From GCA-002694895 sp964436345 (lineage in GTDB: Bacteria > Chloroflexota > Dehalococcoidia > Lucifugimonadales > GCA-002694895): 9,631 bases of DNA. Position numbers and translations under genes: made by a program. The number at the start of each line of letters is the position of its first letter. The first letter of the stretch is position 1. Positions 1-6,778 of this stretch are shown piece by piece. Location of the stretch: contig CAYTCC010000056.1 in the NCBI GenBank assembly GCA_964436345.1, forward strand, positions 1 to 9,631, in the 5' to 3' direction. The notes beneath the pieces were generated by a model. The model made no database searches, was not told the origin of the DNA, and saw nothing but the letters and a program-made list of their open reading frames with translations.

Positions 1-1
1 A

Positions 2-442
2 ACAGGTTATTGGGATGGATTTTTTAATTCTATCTATCATTTGATATTACCTTCATTTATATTAGGTTTTTCTGTTGTTGGATTATTAGCACGTGTCACC
101 AGGGCAAGTATTTTAGAAGTTATTACCCAGGATTATGTAAGAACAGCTAGATCTAAAGGATTACAAGAAAAAACAGTAATAGGCCGTCATGTTATGCGAA
201 ATGCTTTAATACCAACTGTTACTATATTAGGCTTACTAGTAGGAGGTTTGCTTTCTGGAGCTGTTTTAACTGAGACAATTTTTGCTTGGCCAGGTGTTGG
301 AAGATTTGCGGTTCAATCTATTATGCTTTTGGATAGACTAGCTGTAGTAGATATTACTATTTTAATTGGAGTATCATTTTCAACTGCTAATATGATTGTT
401 GATATTGTGGTGGCTTTTTTAGATCCAAGGATTAGGTATTAA
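2..442 (+). CDS. ABC peptide/nickel-type transporter permease, DppB-like (5'-truncated)
   Basis: This is the C-terminal 146 residues of an inner-membrane permease of the DppB/OppB family, which pairs with a DppC-type subunit to form the channel of a peptide, opine or nickel importer. The frame is open to the left edge; a TTG at 41 lies inside the gene and is not the start. The binding-protein-dependent permease (EAA) loop is clear: DYVRTARSKGL, then RHVMRNALIP, is the segment that docks on the ATPase. The next conserved stretch, ETIFAWPGVGRF, and the terminal LDPRIRY are typical of DppB. At least three hydrophobic membrane segments are visible. The TAA stop is immediately followed by the ATG of the DppC gene, so the two are co-transcribed and probably translationally coupled. 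Substrate cannot be told from the permease; binding-protein and ATPase genes are not in the window. Confidence 0.93.
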   Translation, partial: TGYWDGFFNSIYHLILPSFILGFSVVGLLARVTRASILEVITQDYVRTARSKGLQEKTVIGRHVMRNALIPTVTILGLLVGGLLSGAVLTETIFAWPGVGRFAVQSIMLLDRLAVVDITILIGVSFSTANMIVDIVVAFLDPRIRY

Positions 443-1333
443 ATGGCAGATCAGGAAATAACATTAAGGCCACAAAAAAGTACTTTTATCGAGTTAATTA
501 ATGCTGTAAAAGTTAATCCCCCTGCTATATTTTCTTTGGTTGTTGTATTTATATATGTGTTTATAGGCTTGTTTGGTTCAATGATAGCTCCTTATGCCTA
601 CGATGAAATGGGAGTAGGAATCCCTCTTCAAAAACCAAGCTGGGAATATTTATTTGGCACAGATGAATTTGGAAGAGATGTTTTAAGTAGAGTTTTAGCT
701 GGAGGTATTATAAGTTTACGTATAGGGGTATTAGTGGTAGGGATAGCGGGTACTTTTGGCTCGTTAATTGGATTGATAAGTGGATATATTGGCGGATGGA
801 TAGATGAAGCTGTAATGAGAATTACAGATATTTTTTTATCAGTACCTGATTTAGTTATGGCTTTGGTTATAGCAACCTCATTAGGAGCAAGTATAGACGC
901 TGCAATAATAGGAATCACTTTAGTTAGATGGACAGGGTATGCAAGATTAATTAGAAGTGGTGTTATTGCAGAAAAAGGAAAAGATTATATTACAGCATCA
1001 CGTGCTTTAGGATTACATCCTTCGAGAATTATATTTAAACATATCTTTCCCAATAGTTACACTGCTACTCTTGTACAGGCAACCTTTGATTTTGGATTAG
1101 CAATTCTTTTCGCATCAGGATTAAGTTTTGTTGGCGCAGGTGCTCAACCTCCAGAGCCAGAATGGGGAGCATTGGTTGCATCTGGAAGGCAATATGTACA
1201 AGCTGCGTGGTGGATACCTATATTTCCCGGATTTGCTATTTTTGGAGCTGTACTTGCTTTTAATATTCTTGGTGATACTTTAAGAGACTTTTTGGATCCT
1301 AAATTAAGACATTCTATGGACCAAAAGCATTAA
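443..1333 (+). CDS. ABC peptide/nickel-type transporter permease, DppC-like
   Basis: Complete 296-residue inner-membrane permease of the DppC/OppC family, of usual length. After a cytoplasmic N-terminus there is a first membrane helix at about 29-50. The family hallmark FGTDEFGRDVLSRV follows at 71-84, then a multi-helix permease domain from about 93 to 280. The EAA loop that contacts the ATPase is at 183-204 (ASRALGLHPSRI, then KHIFPN). A conserved periplasmic/membrane stretch, GAGAQPPEPEWG, is at 231-242, and the C-terminus LGDTLRDFLDPKLR is typical. The ATG directly abuts the upstream stop; a weak AGG sits 6 nt before it, so translation probably relies partly on coupling. The gene ends 3 nt from the convergent amidase gene, leaving no room for a terminator. 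The imported solute is likely an oligopeptide or similar small amide compound, but this is inference from family only. Confidence 0.94.
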   Translation: MADQEITLRPQKSTFIELINAVKVNPPAIFSLVVVFIYVFIGLFGSMIAPYAYDEMGVGIPLQKPSWEYLFGTDEFGRDVLSRVLAGGIISLRIGVLVVGIAGTFGSLIGLISGYIGGWIDEAVMRITDIFLSVPDLVMALVIATSLGASIDAAIIGITLVRWTGYARLIRSGVIAEKGKDYITASRALGLHPSRIIFKHIFPNSYTATLVQATFDFGLAILFASGLSFVGAGAQPPEPEWGALVASGRQYVQAAWWIPIFPGFAIFGAVLAFNILGDTLRDFLDPKLRHSMDQKH

Positions 1334-1336
1334 TTA

Positions 1337-2818
1337 TTAAATTATAGGTCTTTTATTTTGCCAAGGTTGTTCTAATTCGAATACCCTAGAAGCTTGCAAT
1401 ACACCTACTTCATTTTCTTTTGCACCAATAATTTGTAGACCCACTGGCATGTTATGTTTTGTAAATCCGCTAGGAATACTTGCTCCTGGGTTACCGCTCC
1501 AGTTAAATAAAGCAGTGAATTGTTTACACGCAAAATTCCATGATGAATAATCGAGATTATTTTCTATGAATTTATCTTCCATAGTCATTTTCATAATTTT
1601 TAATTTTCCGTTTTCAACAATGTGTTTTTCATCAGATCTGTTTGCTGTGAACGCGCTTGTGGGAGTTGCAATAAAATCATAATCCCTAAATATAGATGAT
1701 ATGTAATCTCTCAATTCATATAATTTTGTAAGAGCCTGAATATATTGTTCGGAAGTTATTAATTTCCCTCTTTCTATAGTATTTCTTACATGAGGCATTA
1801 ATTTGGAAGAATCTTGCTCATAATATTCTCTATTATTTGTATAGTTTAAGGCAATAGATAAAATCGAGTCGAGTTCTTCATATTCATTAAGGTCAATTTT
1901 AAATGCAAGATCCTCAACTATAGCACCATGTTTCTCAAATATATTCATAGCATCTTTATTTACTTTAATCACTTCCGGGTCAACACTACGACAATTTAAA
2001 TTTGATGACCAGGCAATTTTTTTCCCTTTGATTCCATCGTCGATATTTTTTAAAAAATCCGGAGCTTTAGTCGTAATGGTGCCTGGTTCAGCTTCAGGAT
2101 GTGGCCCTGACATTGCTTGTAATAATAGTGCACTGTCTTTTACAAACCAGCTCATAGGCCCCATACATGAATAATTTACAGGATGCCAGCTTATTCTGCT
2201 TGCGTGCCTTCTTGGAACTCTTCCCTGAGTTCCTTTAATCCCGTAAATACCAGAAAATGATGAAGGGATTCTAATAGAACCTCCACCGTCCGATCCTTGG
2301 GCAAAAGGATGCACCCCTGATGCTACCGCTGCTGCGGTGCCACCACTGGAACCTCCAGGGGTATGATTCAAATTCCATGGGTTTCTGCAATCATCTCCCA
2401 ATTTATTTTCTGTTCCGCCACTTGCACCAAATTCTGGGACATTGGTTTTCCCCAGGATTATTCCATCTTCTTTTTTTATTCTTTCTACACCTAATTGATC
2501 TATTTCAGAAATACTATTTTCTAAAAATAAAGAGCCTTTAGTAGTTGGATATCCTTTGACAGGTTCCAAATCTTTAATTGAAGTCGGAACACCTCCTAAT
2601 AAACCAACAGAATCCCCTTTAGCTATTTTTTGATCAACAAGTTTGGCACTATTGATAGCCAAGTCATGAGTAATAGTTAAAAATGCATTTGTTTTGTGAT
2701 TTGTTTCGTCAATTTTTTTAAGTGCGAGTTCTGTAAGTTCAAGTGAGGAAATTTGTTTATTAATGATAAGTTTTTTTAATTCAATTGCAGATTTATTTAA
2801 TAGATTTGAGTCTGACAT
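1337..2818 (-). CDS. Amidase-signature family hydrolase
   Basis: Soluble 493-residue enzyme of the amidase signature family, which hydrolyses carboxylic amides (R-CO-NH2 or substituted amides) through a Ser-cisSer-Lys triad. All three residues are visible: Lys82 in TSIKD, cis-Ser157 in PGGSSGGTAAAVASG, and nucleophile Ser181 in GSDGGGSIRIPS. The 75- and 24-residue spacings match those I recall for mammalian FAAH. The N-terminal helical region, the ILGKTNVPEFG segment (122-131) and the C-terminal NPGASIPSGF and MPVGLQIIGA stretches are also standard. Automated annotation might call it GatA, but no gatB or gatC is nearby and the middle region (about 250-440) is not diagnostic. I therefore leave the substrate open. 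The ATG is preceded by GAGAGG with a 7-nt spacer (minus strand, 2826-2831). It lies 33 nt downstream of trmL on the same strand and is probably co-transcribed. A role in amide or peptide-derived nitrogen use fits the neighbours but is inferred. Confidence 0.92.
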   Translation of the reverse strand: MSDSNLLNKSAIELKKLIINKQISSLELTELALKKIDETNHKTNAFLTITHDLAINSAKLVDQKIAKGDSVGLLGGVPTSIKDLEPVKGYPTTKGSLFLENSISEIDQLGVERIKKEDGIILGKTNVPEFGASGGTENKLGDDCRNPWNLNHTPGGSSGGTAAAVASGVHPFAQGSDGGGSIRIPSSFSGIYGIKGTQGRVPRRHASRISWHPVNYSCMGPMSWFVKDSALLLQAMSGPHPEAEPGTITTKAPDFLKNIDDGIKGKKIAWSSNLNCRSVDPEVIKVNKDAMNIFEKHGAIVEDLAFKIDLNEYEELDSILSIALNYTNNREYYEQDSSKLMPHVRNTIERGKLITSEQYIQALTKLYELRDYISSIFRDYDFIATPTSAFTANRSDEKHIVENGKLKIMKMTMEDKFIENNLDYSSWNFACKQFTALFNWSGNPGASIPSGFTKHNMPVGLQIIGAKENEVGVLQASRVFELEQPWQNKRPII

Positions 2819-2851
2819 TATTCAACCTCTCATAATAAATATTTAACCTAA

Positions 2852-3316
2852 TTATACACTGCCTTCAAAATTATGTTGCTTCCATGATTCATATACAATT
2901 ATTGAAACAGCATTTGATAAATTCAAGCTCCTGTTATTTGGTTTCATCGGAATACTAAATACATTTTCTTTATGTATTTTATTAATAATATCTTCATTTA
3001 ATCCATTTGATTCAGAGCCAAATAAAATAGCATCATTTTTATTAAATTTGATTGTTGTATAACTTTTACTAACTTTTGAAGTAGTTGCCAATATTCTTTT
3101 TGGGTTAATAGTTTTTATAAATTCATTTAAATTATCATGAATTTTAACTTTTGCTATATCATGATAATCTAATCCGGCTCTTTTGAGTTGTTTGTCGTTC
3201 AAGTCAAATCCGATTGGTTTAATGAGATGTAAATAATAACCAGTATTTGCGCAAAGTCTGATTATATTTCCAGTATTAGGAGGAATTTCAGGATTAACTA
3301 GTACTATATTAATCAT
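2852..3316 (-). CDS. trmL: tRNA (cytidine/uridine-34-2'-O)-methyltransferase TrmL
   Basis: SPOUT-fold methyltransferase of 154 residues (E. coli TrmL is about 157). It uses S-adenosylmethionine to methylate the 2'-OH of the wobble nucleotide in certain leucine tRNAs. Family landmarks in order: NPEIPPNTGNIIRLCANTG at 8-26, GLDYHDIAKV at 48-57, the knot motif LFGSESNGL at 98-106, and the SAM-binding motif IPMKP..RSLNLSNAVSIIVYE at 122-143. Asn15, Arg20, Glu102, Arg129, Ser130 and Asn135 match conserved positions of the family as I know it. The motif at 98-107 departs from the usual LFGPE(T/S)RGLP: Ser replaces the first Pro, and Asn replaces both Arg and the last Pro. No Shine-Dalgarno sequence precedes the ATG, but a perfect TATAAT lies 7 nt upstream, suggesting a leaderless mRNA. 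It is the first gene of a probable two-gene unit with the amidase. The pairing is likely positional rather than functional. Confidence 0.95.
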   Translation of the reverse strand: MINIVLVNPEIPPNTGNIIRLCANTGYYLHLIKPIGFDLNDKQLKRAGLDYHDIAKVKIHDNLNEFIKTINPKRILATTSKVSKSYTTIKFNKNDAILFGSESNGLNEDIINKIHKENVFSIPMKPNNRSLNLSNAVSIIVYESWKQHNFEGSV

Positions 3317-3323
3317 CTAAATA

Positions 3324-3329
3324 ATTATA
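3324..3329 (-). promoter_or_regulatory. Putative -10 element of the trmL promoter (leaderless)
   Basis: On the minus strand this hexamer reads TATAAT, a perfect sigma-70 type -10 box. Seven bases separate it from the ATG of trmL, so the normal initiation distance puts the first transcribed base at or next to the A of the start codon. No purine-rich ribosome-binding site lies in the region, which fits a leaderless transcript. Against it: no good -35 hexamer is found 16-18 bases upstream (only T-rich sequence) and there is no TGn extension. In DNA this AT-rich a TATAAT can arise by chance. Confidence 0.42.
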
Positions 3330-3431
3330 ATAACTATGATAAATAAAAAAGAATAAATAGTTAACGGAGTAATACATCCAAATCTTTTAAACAATTTTTA
3401 TTTCTCCTTTTACATAACAATTTACAATTTT

Positions 3432-3435
3432 GAGG
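3432..3435 (+). promoter_or_regulatory. Shine-Dalgarno site of the D-aminoacylase gene
   Basis: GAGG, in the context TGAGGTTAAG, sits 8 nt before the ATG at 3444 and fixes that start. The 127-bp divergent region upstream is very AT-rich. On the plus strand it holds several TTTACA-like and TACAAT-like hexamers, but none in a convincing -35/-10 pair, so I do not place a plus-strand promoter. Confidence 0.7.
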
Positions 3436-3443
3436 TTAAGTAT

Positions 3444-4925
3444 ATGAATAAAAAATACCTATTAAAAAATGCTACGATATACGATGGCACTGGGTCAAAT
3501 CCTTTTAAAGGAAATGTTTTAATTGATAATGGCAAAATAGAAGAAGTTGGTAATATAGATGATATAGATGCAGAAATTATCGACATAAAAAACAAAGCTC
3601 TTTCACCGGGATTTATTGATATGCATGCACATGATGATGTCGCAATGTTTGTATATCCTGATATGGATTTTAAAATTATGCAGGGTGTTACTACGAACGT
3701 TAATGGTAATTGCGGATCTGGTGTAATTCCTCATAGTTCTGCAGATATTATTAACTGGCACCCGAATTTTGATGGAATCCCTGAATGGAATTCATATGGT
3801 GAATATTTAGAATTAGTAGATAAGTCTAAAACTAGTATTCACTCAGCTTTTTTAGTAGGCCACGGACCAATTCGAAAAGCTACAACTGGAAACGACAAAC
3901 GTATGCCTACGCAATCTGAATTTGACTTTATGAAAAACTGGATGAAAGAAGGTATGGAAGAAGGTGCTGTAGGTTTTTCAACTGGTTTAATATATGAGCC
4001 AGGAAGATATTCGAATACTGAAGAACTAATTGAATTATCTAAAGTTATATCTTCTTATAATGGTGTGTATTTTAGCCATATGAGAAATGAAGCTGGACAT
4101 CTGATCAGATCAATAGAAGAAACTATACGAATTGGTGAAGAAGCAGGGTGTTCAATTGAAATATCACATCATAAAGTTTCAGGACAAGAGAATTGGGGCA
4201 AATCTGTAGAATCATTACAAGCTATTGAAGAAGCTAGAAGTAGAGGTTTAAATGTACATTCAGATCAATATCCATATAATGCTGGTAGTACTTCTTTATT
4301 TGCAGTTGTTCAAAATAATGCATTTAATGAAAAATCAATAGATGGAGGGATGGGATCTCAGACCGGAGATAAAATATTAATAGCAGGTTCTGCTAAAGAT
4401 CCATCATTGGTGGGCAAAACATTAGGCGATTTATGTGATGAATATGATTTGCCTGAACAAGAAGCTGCAGAAAAATTATTAAATATTGATTCAGGAATCT
4501 TTGTTGTTACAGAAGGTATGGTAGAAGATGATGTTGCTAGAATTTTAGCTCATCCCACAACTATGATAGGTTCAGATGGAGTTCCTCTTCCGGGCAATCC
4601 ACATCCAAGATTATATGGTTGTTTCCCAAGAGTGTTAGGTAAATATTCAAGAGAAGAAGGTGTAATAAGCATGCAAGATGCTATACATAAAATGACAGGG
4701 CAATCAGCTGAAAAAGTAAATTTAAATGATAGAGGTTTTATTAAACCTGGATTAAATGCAGACATAGTAATATTTGACGAGGATACAATTATTGATAAAG
4801 CTACTTATGAAAAACCACGGGTATATCCAGAAGGGATAATCCATGTTTTTATAGATGGTGAATTAGCAGTTAAAGATGGAAAGCAAACAGATTTAAGAGC
4901 AGGGAAAGTAGCTAGAAGATCATAA
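3444..4925 (+). CDS. N-acyl-D-amino-acid deacylase (D-aminoacylase), amidohydrolase superfamily
   Basis: Metal-dependent, probably cytoplasmic enzyme of 493 residues that removes an acyl group from N-acyl-D-amino acids. D-aminoacylases and the related D-glutamate deacylases share this layout. A small beta-sandwich N-terminus (1-55) leads into the TIM-barrel motif SPGFIDMHAHDD, with His61 and His63. The bridging Cys90 is in GVTTNVNGNCG. Next come GFSTGLIYEPGRY (177-189), SHMRNE with His212, SHHKVSG with His242, HSDQYPYNAGST (272-283) and the catalytic aspartate Asp378 in MIGSDG. The beta-sandwich is completed at about 430-485 (KPGLNADIVIFD). Spacings 61-90 and 212-242 equal those I recall for the Alcaligenes enzyme; the 242-378 segment looks about 20 residues longer. 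No signal peptide is seen. It is transcribed alone from the divergent region and ends exactly at the stop of the convergent efflux operon. Other members of the family act on dihydropyrimidine-like or N-acyl-D-Glu/Asp substrates, so the exact acyl-amino acid is unknown. Confidence 0.93.
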   Translation: MNKKYLLKNATIYDGTGSNPFKGNVLIDNGKIEEVGNIDDIDAEIIDIKNKALSPGFIDMHAHDDVAMFVYPDMDFKIMQGVTTNVNGNCGSGVIPHSSADIINWHPNFDGIPEWNSYGEYLELVDKSKTSIHSAFLVGHGPIRKATTGNDKRMPTQSEFDFMKNWMKEGMEEGAVGFSTGLIYEPGRYSNTEELIELSKVISSYNGVYFSHMRNEAGHLIRSIEETIRIGEEAGCSIEISHHKVSGQENWGKSVESLQAIEEARSRGLNVHSDQYPYNAGSTSLFAVVQNNAFNEKSIDGGMGSQTGDKILIAGSAKDPSLVGKTLGDLCDEYDLPEQEAAEKLLNIDSGIFVVTEGMVEDDVARILAHPTTMIGSDGVPLPGNPHPRLYGCFPRVLGKYSREEGVISMQDAIHKMTGQSAEKVNLNDRGFIKPGLNADIVIFDEDTIIDKATYEKPRVYPEGIIHVFIDGELAVKDGKQTDLRAGKVARRS

Positions 4926-4943
4926 TTAATTTGTAATAATTAT
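4922..4943. repeat. AT-only inverted repeat across two convergent stop codons
   Basis: ATAATTA (4922-4928) and TAATTAT (4937-4943) are perfect inverted copies separated by 8 bases. They span the point where the D-aminoacylase gene and the convergent efflux operon end back to back. This is the only place a bidirectional terminator could sit without lying wholly inside a gene. A 7-bp stem made only of A-T pairs is weak, and such repeats are expected by chance in AT-rich DNA, so terminator function is speculative. Confidence 0.25.
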
Positions 4944-5513
4944 TTCTGTTGCTTTGAATCCTGTTTCTTCTCTTTGCCCACTTACTGAAATAGTAGTGTT
5001 TAAAGATAATTCAGATTTGTTAACTGTACTTGTTGATTTAATTAAAGTTGAATCATTTATATTAATTTGAACTATGCCCATATTTGTTTCAATTTCTAAA
5101 TGGTCATTTTTTATTTTAGTTATTTTTCCTGATAAAGATTTTCCTGGTTTAAAGTTATCTGCTTCTCCCTTGGGTTTTGACCCCTGAAGACTTGATAAAG
5201 GATTCAAATTTGGCCTGGTTTGAGCAAATTCTGAACGTAATTTATTTCTGAGATCCTCTGGGACTTCATCAAGGGTTATTTCTCCGGATTTTAATTTTGC
5301 TAATATTTCTTCTTCATCATCAGTATAACTATTTTTATTGTTTTTTAGTTCAGAAACTGTTTTGCCAGGAGGGTTTAATTTTAAATATTGCTCGCCTCCG
5401 TTTTTAGCAAGTGTAATAGTTTTGCTTGCGTTATTATTACCATTATAAAATCCTACCGAATACGTTCCTCCGATTAAAATGGCTATTGATATGATTAAAA
5501 TTAAATTGCGCAT
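4926..5513 (-). CDS. Membrane-anchored protein with DUF5666-like C-terminal domain
   Basis: Hypothetical 195-residue protein, last gene of the efflux operon. One hydrophobic helix at 4-21 is a signal anchor or uncleaved signal peptide (no lipobox cysteine), placing the rest outside the cytoplasmic membrane. Residues 22-62 are polar and Asn/Lys-rich, and 64-97 form a charged helical stretch (acidic DDEEE, then LKSGEITLDEVPEDLR). After a Pro/Ser/Asn-rich linker, 126-194 is a small all-beta domain. Its pattern of alternating strands with G-K-I-T-K-I, L-E-I-E-T-x-x-G and I-S-V-S-G resembles DUF5666 domains; I infer this by eye. The start is supported by AGGAGA 9 nt upstream (minus strand, 5523-5528), and the gene lies 17 nt behind the permease gene. 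The protein contains no cysteine or tryptophan. Co-expression suggests an accessory role with the exporter, for instance at its extracytoplasmic face, but nothing in the sequence proves this. Confidence 0.85.
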   Translation of the reverse strand: MRNLILIISIAILIGGTYSVGFYNGNNNASKTITLAKNGGEQYLKLNPPGKTVSELKNNKNSYTDDEEEILAKLKSGEITLDEVPEDLRNKLRSEFAQTRPNLNPLSSLQGSKPKGEADNFKPGKSLSGKITKIKNDHLEIETNMGIVQININDSTLIKSTSTVNKSELSLNTTISVSGQREETGFKATEIIITN

Positions 5514-5530
5514 ATATTAAAATCTCCTAA

Positions 5531-6778
5531 TTATTGATATCTTAATGCATCAACTGGCTGTAATTTTGAAGCTCTTAATGCAGGGAAAATTCCAAAGAAT
5601 AATCCTGTAGCAGCTGATACGCTGAAAGCTAAGAATGCTATATTAAAAGTAAACTCAGTATTAAATGTAAAGCCGCCATCATCTCCTTGTGGTGGGATTT
5701 GAGCAATTGAATATAGTACAAGCCATCCGAGTAATATCCCTACTAATCCTCCAATAGAACTTAGTACAATTGATTCAGATACAAATTGCAATAATATATC
5801 TCTTCTTTTAGCTCCAAGACTTTTTCTAATACCAATTTCCCTAGTTCTTTCTGTCACAGATACTAGCATAATATTCATTACTCCAATTCCACCTACTACT
5901 AAAGAAATCCCTGCTATGGCTGCTAAAAATATGGTTATCCCCTGTGTTACTGATTGAAAAGTGTCTAATATGTCTTGTTGGTTTAGAATTTGAAAATCAT
6001 CTTCATCATCAGAGCCAATTTTATGGTTGAATCTAAGTATACTTGTTGATTCAAGGAGTGCTTTATTGACACTGTCTGAATTAATTGCTTCTACTACTAT
6101 TGTATTTAGGTTGACTGTACCTGGATTAGTGTGATTCTCAGATAATCTGTAGTGAGCAGTTGTTACAGGTATTAATGCTCTGTCATCAATGCTTACCCCT
6201 CCAAATCCTCCACCCTTTTCTTCTAAAACGCCTATAACTTTCATATTTCTTCCATTTATTTTGATGTTTTGTCCAATCGGATTCCTGTTACCTAATAATT
6301 CTTCTGCAGCATTCACTCCTAGTACTGCTACCTCTGCAAGATTAGCAACATGTATATCGGATAAAAAAGAACCATATTTCATTTCCAGACTTCTTACAGT
6401 TTTATAATTTTGAGTAACCCCGTAAACCTGAGTATATTTCCAATTATTTCCAAAGTTAATCTTTCCCATTTGAACTAATTCTGGAGTAACTGATTTAACT
6501 GAAGTGTTTTGTCTGTTTTCAGAAAGGATTTCGGCATCTTTTAAAGATATTATTGATGCCGTACCTGTTTTAGAATCTCTTGAAGGAGTTATGAAAATCA
6601 AATTGGTGCCTAAAGATTCAATGGTATCTGTGACAGATTTTTCAAATCCTTTACCCATTCCCATTAATGATATAACTGATAAAATTCCTATAACAATTCC
6701 AAGTAATGTTAAGCTTGATCTCAGTTTGTTTGTATTTAATGAGTTGAGCGATGTTTTAAATATATCTAATAAATTCAT
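5531..6778 (-). CDS. ABC exporter permease, MacB/FtsX family (stand-alone permease subunit)
   Basis: Membrane subunit (415 residues) of a MacB-type ABC exporter, a mechanotransmitting class that does not pass substrate through its own membrane domain. The layout is classic: first helix at about 22-42 (LGIVIGILSVISLMGMGKG), a MacB-type extracytoplasmic core domain (about 43-275), then three helices at about 281-305, 337-358 and 378-398. The cytoplasmic coupling segment SVTERTREIGIRKSLGAKRR is at 307-326 and the C-terminal FPALRASKLQPVDALRYQ at 398-415; both are family signatures. Unlike E. coli MacB, the ATPase is not fused but encoded by the preceding gene, as in Bacillus YknYZ. An acidic patch, DDEDD, at 257-261 precedes helix two. 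The ATG overlaps the ATPase stop as ATGA, and no clear ribosome-binding site is seen, so translation is probably coupled. Substrate could be a peptide, lipopeptide, macrolide-like compound or lipoprotein; the sequence does not decide. Confidence 0.94.
   Translation of the reverse strand: MNLLDIFKTSLNSLNTNKLRSSLTLLGIVIGILSVISLMGMGKGFEKSVTDTIESLGTNLIFITPSRDSKTGTASIISLKDAEILSENRQNTSVKSVTPELVQMGKINFGNNWKYTQVYGVTQNYKTVRSLEMKYGSFLSDIHVANLAEVAVLGVNAAEELLGNRNPIGQNIKINGRNMKVIGVLEEKGGGFGGVSIDDRALIPVTTAHYRLSENHTNPGTVNLNTIVVEAINSDSVNKALLESTSILRFNHKIGSDDEDDFQILNQQDILDTFQSVTQGITIFLAAIAGISLVVGGIGVMNIMLVSVTERTREIGIRKSLGAKRRDILLQFVSESIVLSSIGGLVGILLGWLVLYSIAQIPPQGDDGGFTFNTEFTFNIAFLAFSVSAATGLFFGIFPALRASKLQPVDALRYQ

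Noticed and set aside
41..43. TTG as the start of the first gene
   Set aside because: The frame continues to the left edge with family-like sequence (TGYWDGFFNSIYHLILPSF), so the gene is truncated by the window rather than starting here.
628..918. Minus-strand open frame opposite the DppC-like gene, 96 codons
   Set aside because: It lies wholly inside a well-supported permease gene, shows no family motif, and its Ile/Pro/Ser-rich composition is what an antisense reading of a hydrophobic gene gives.
2320..2541. Plus-strand open frame opposite the amidase gene
   Set aside because: It lies within the conserved amidase catalytic region, and its low-complexity Leu/Phe/His content indicates an antisense shadow.
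1337..2818. Calling the amidase GatA (Glu-tRNA amidotransferase subunit A)
   Set aside because: The catalytic signature is shared by all amidase-signature enzymes. gatB and gatC are absent from the neighbourhood, and the gene appears to be co-transcribed with trmL only.
3317..3443. Possible small RNA or riboswitch in the divergent intergenic region
   Set aside because: The 127 bases are almost purely A/T with no GC-containing stem or conserved aptamer element; a simple divergent promoter region explains them.
4550..4765. Minus-strand open frame opposite the end of the D-aminoacylase gene
   Set aside because: It overlaps the conserved GSDG and C-terminal region on the other strand, with no recognisable domain or ribosome-binding support.
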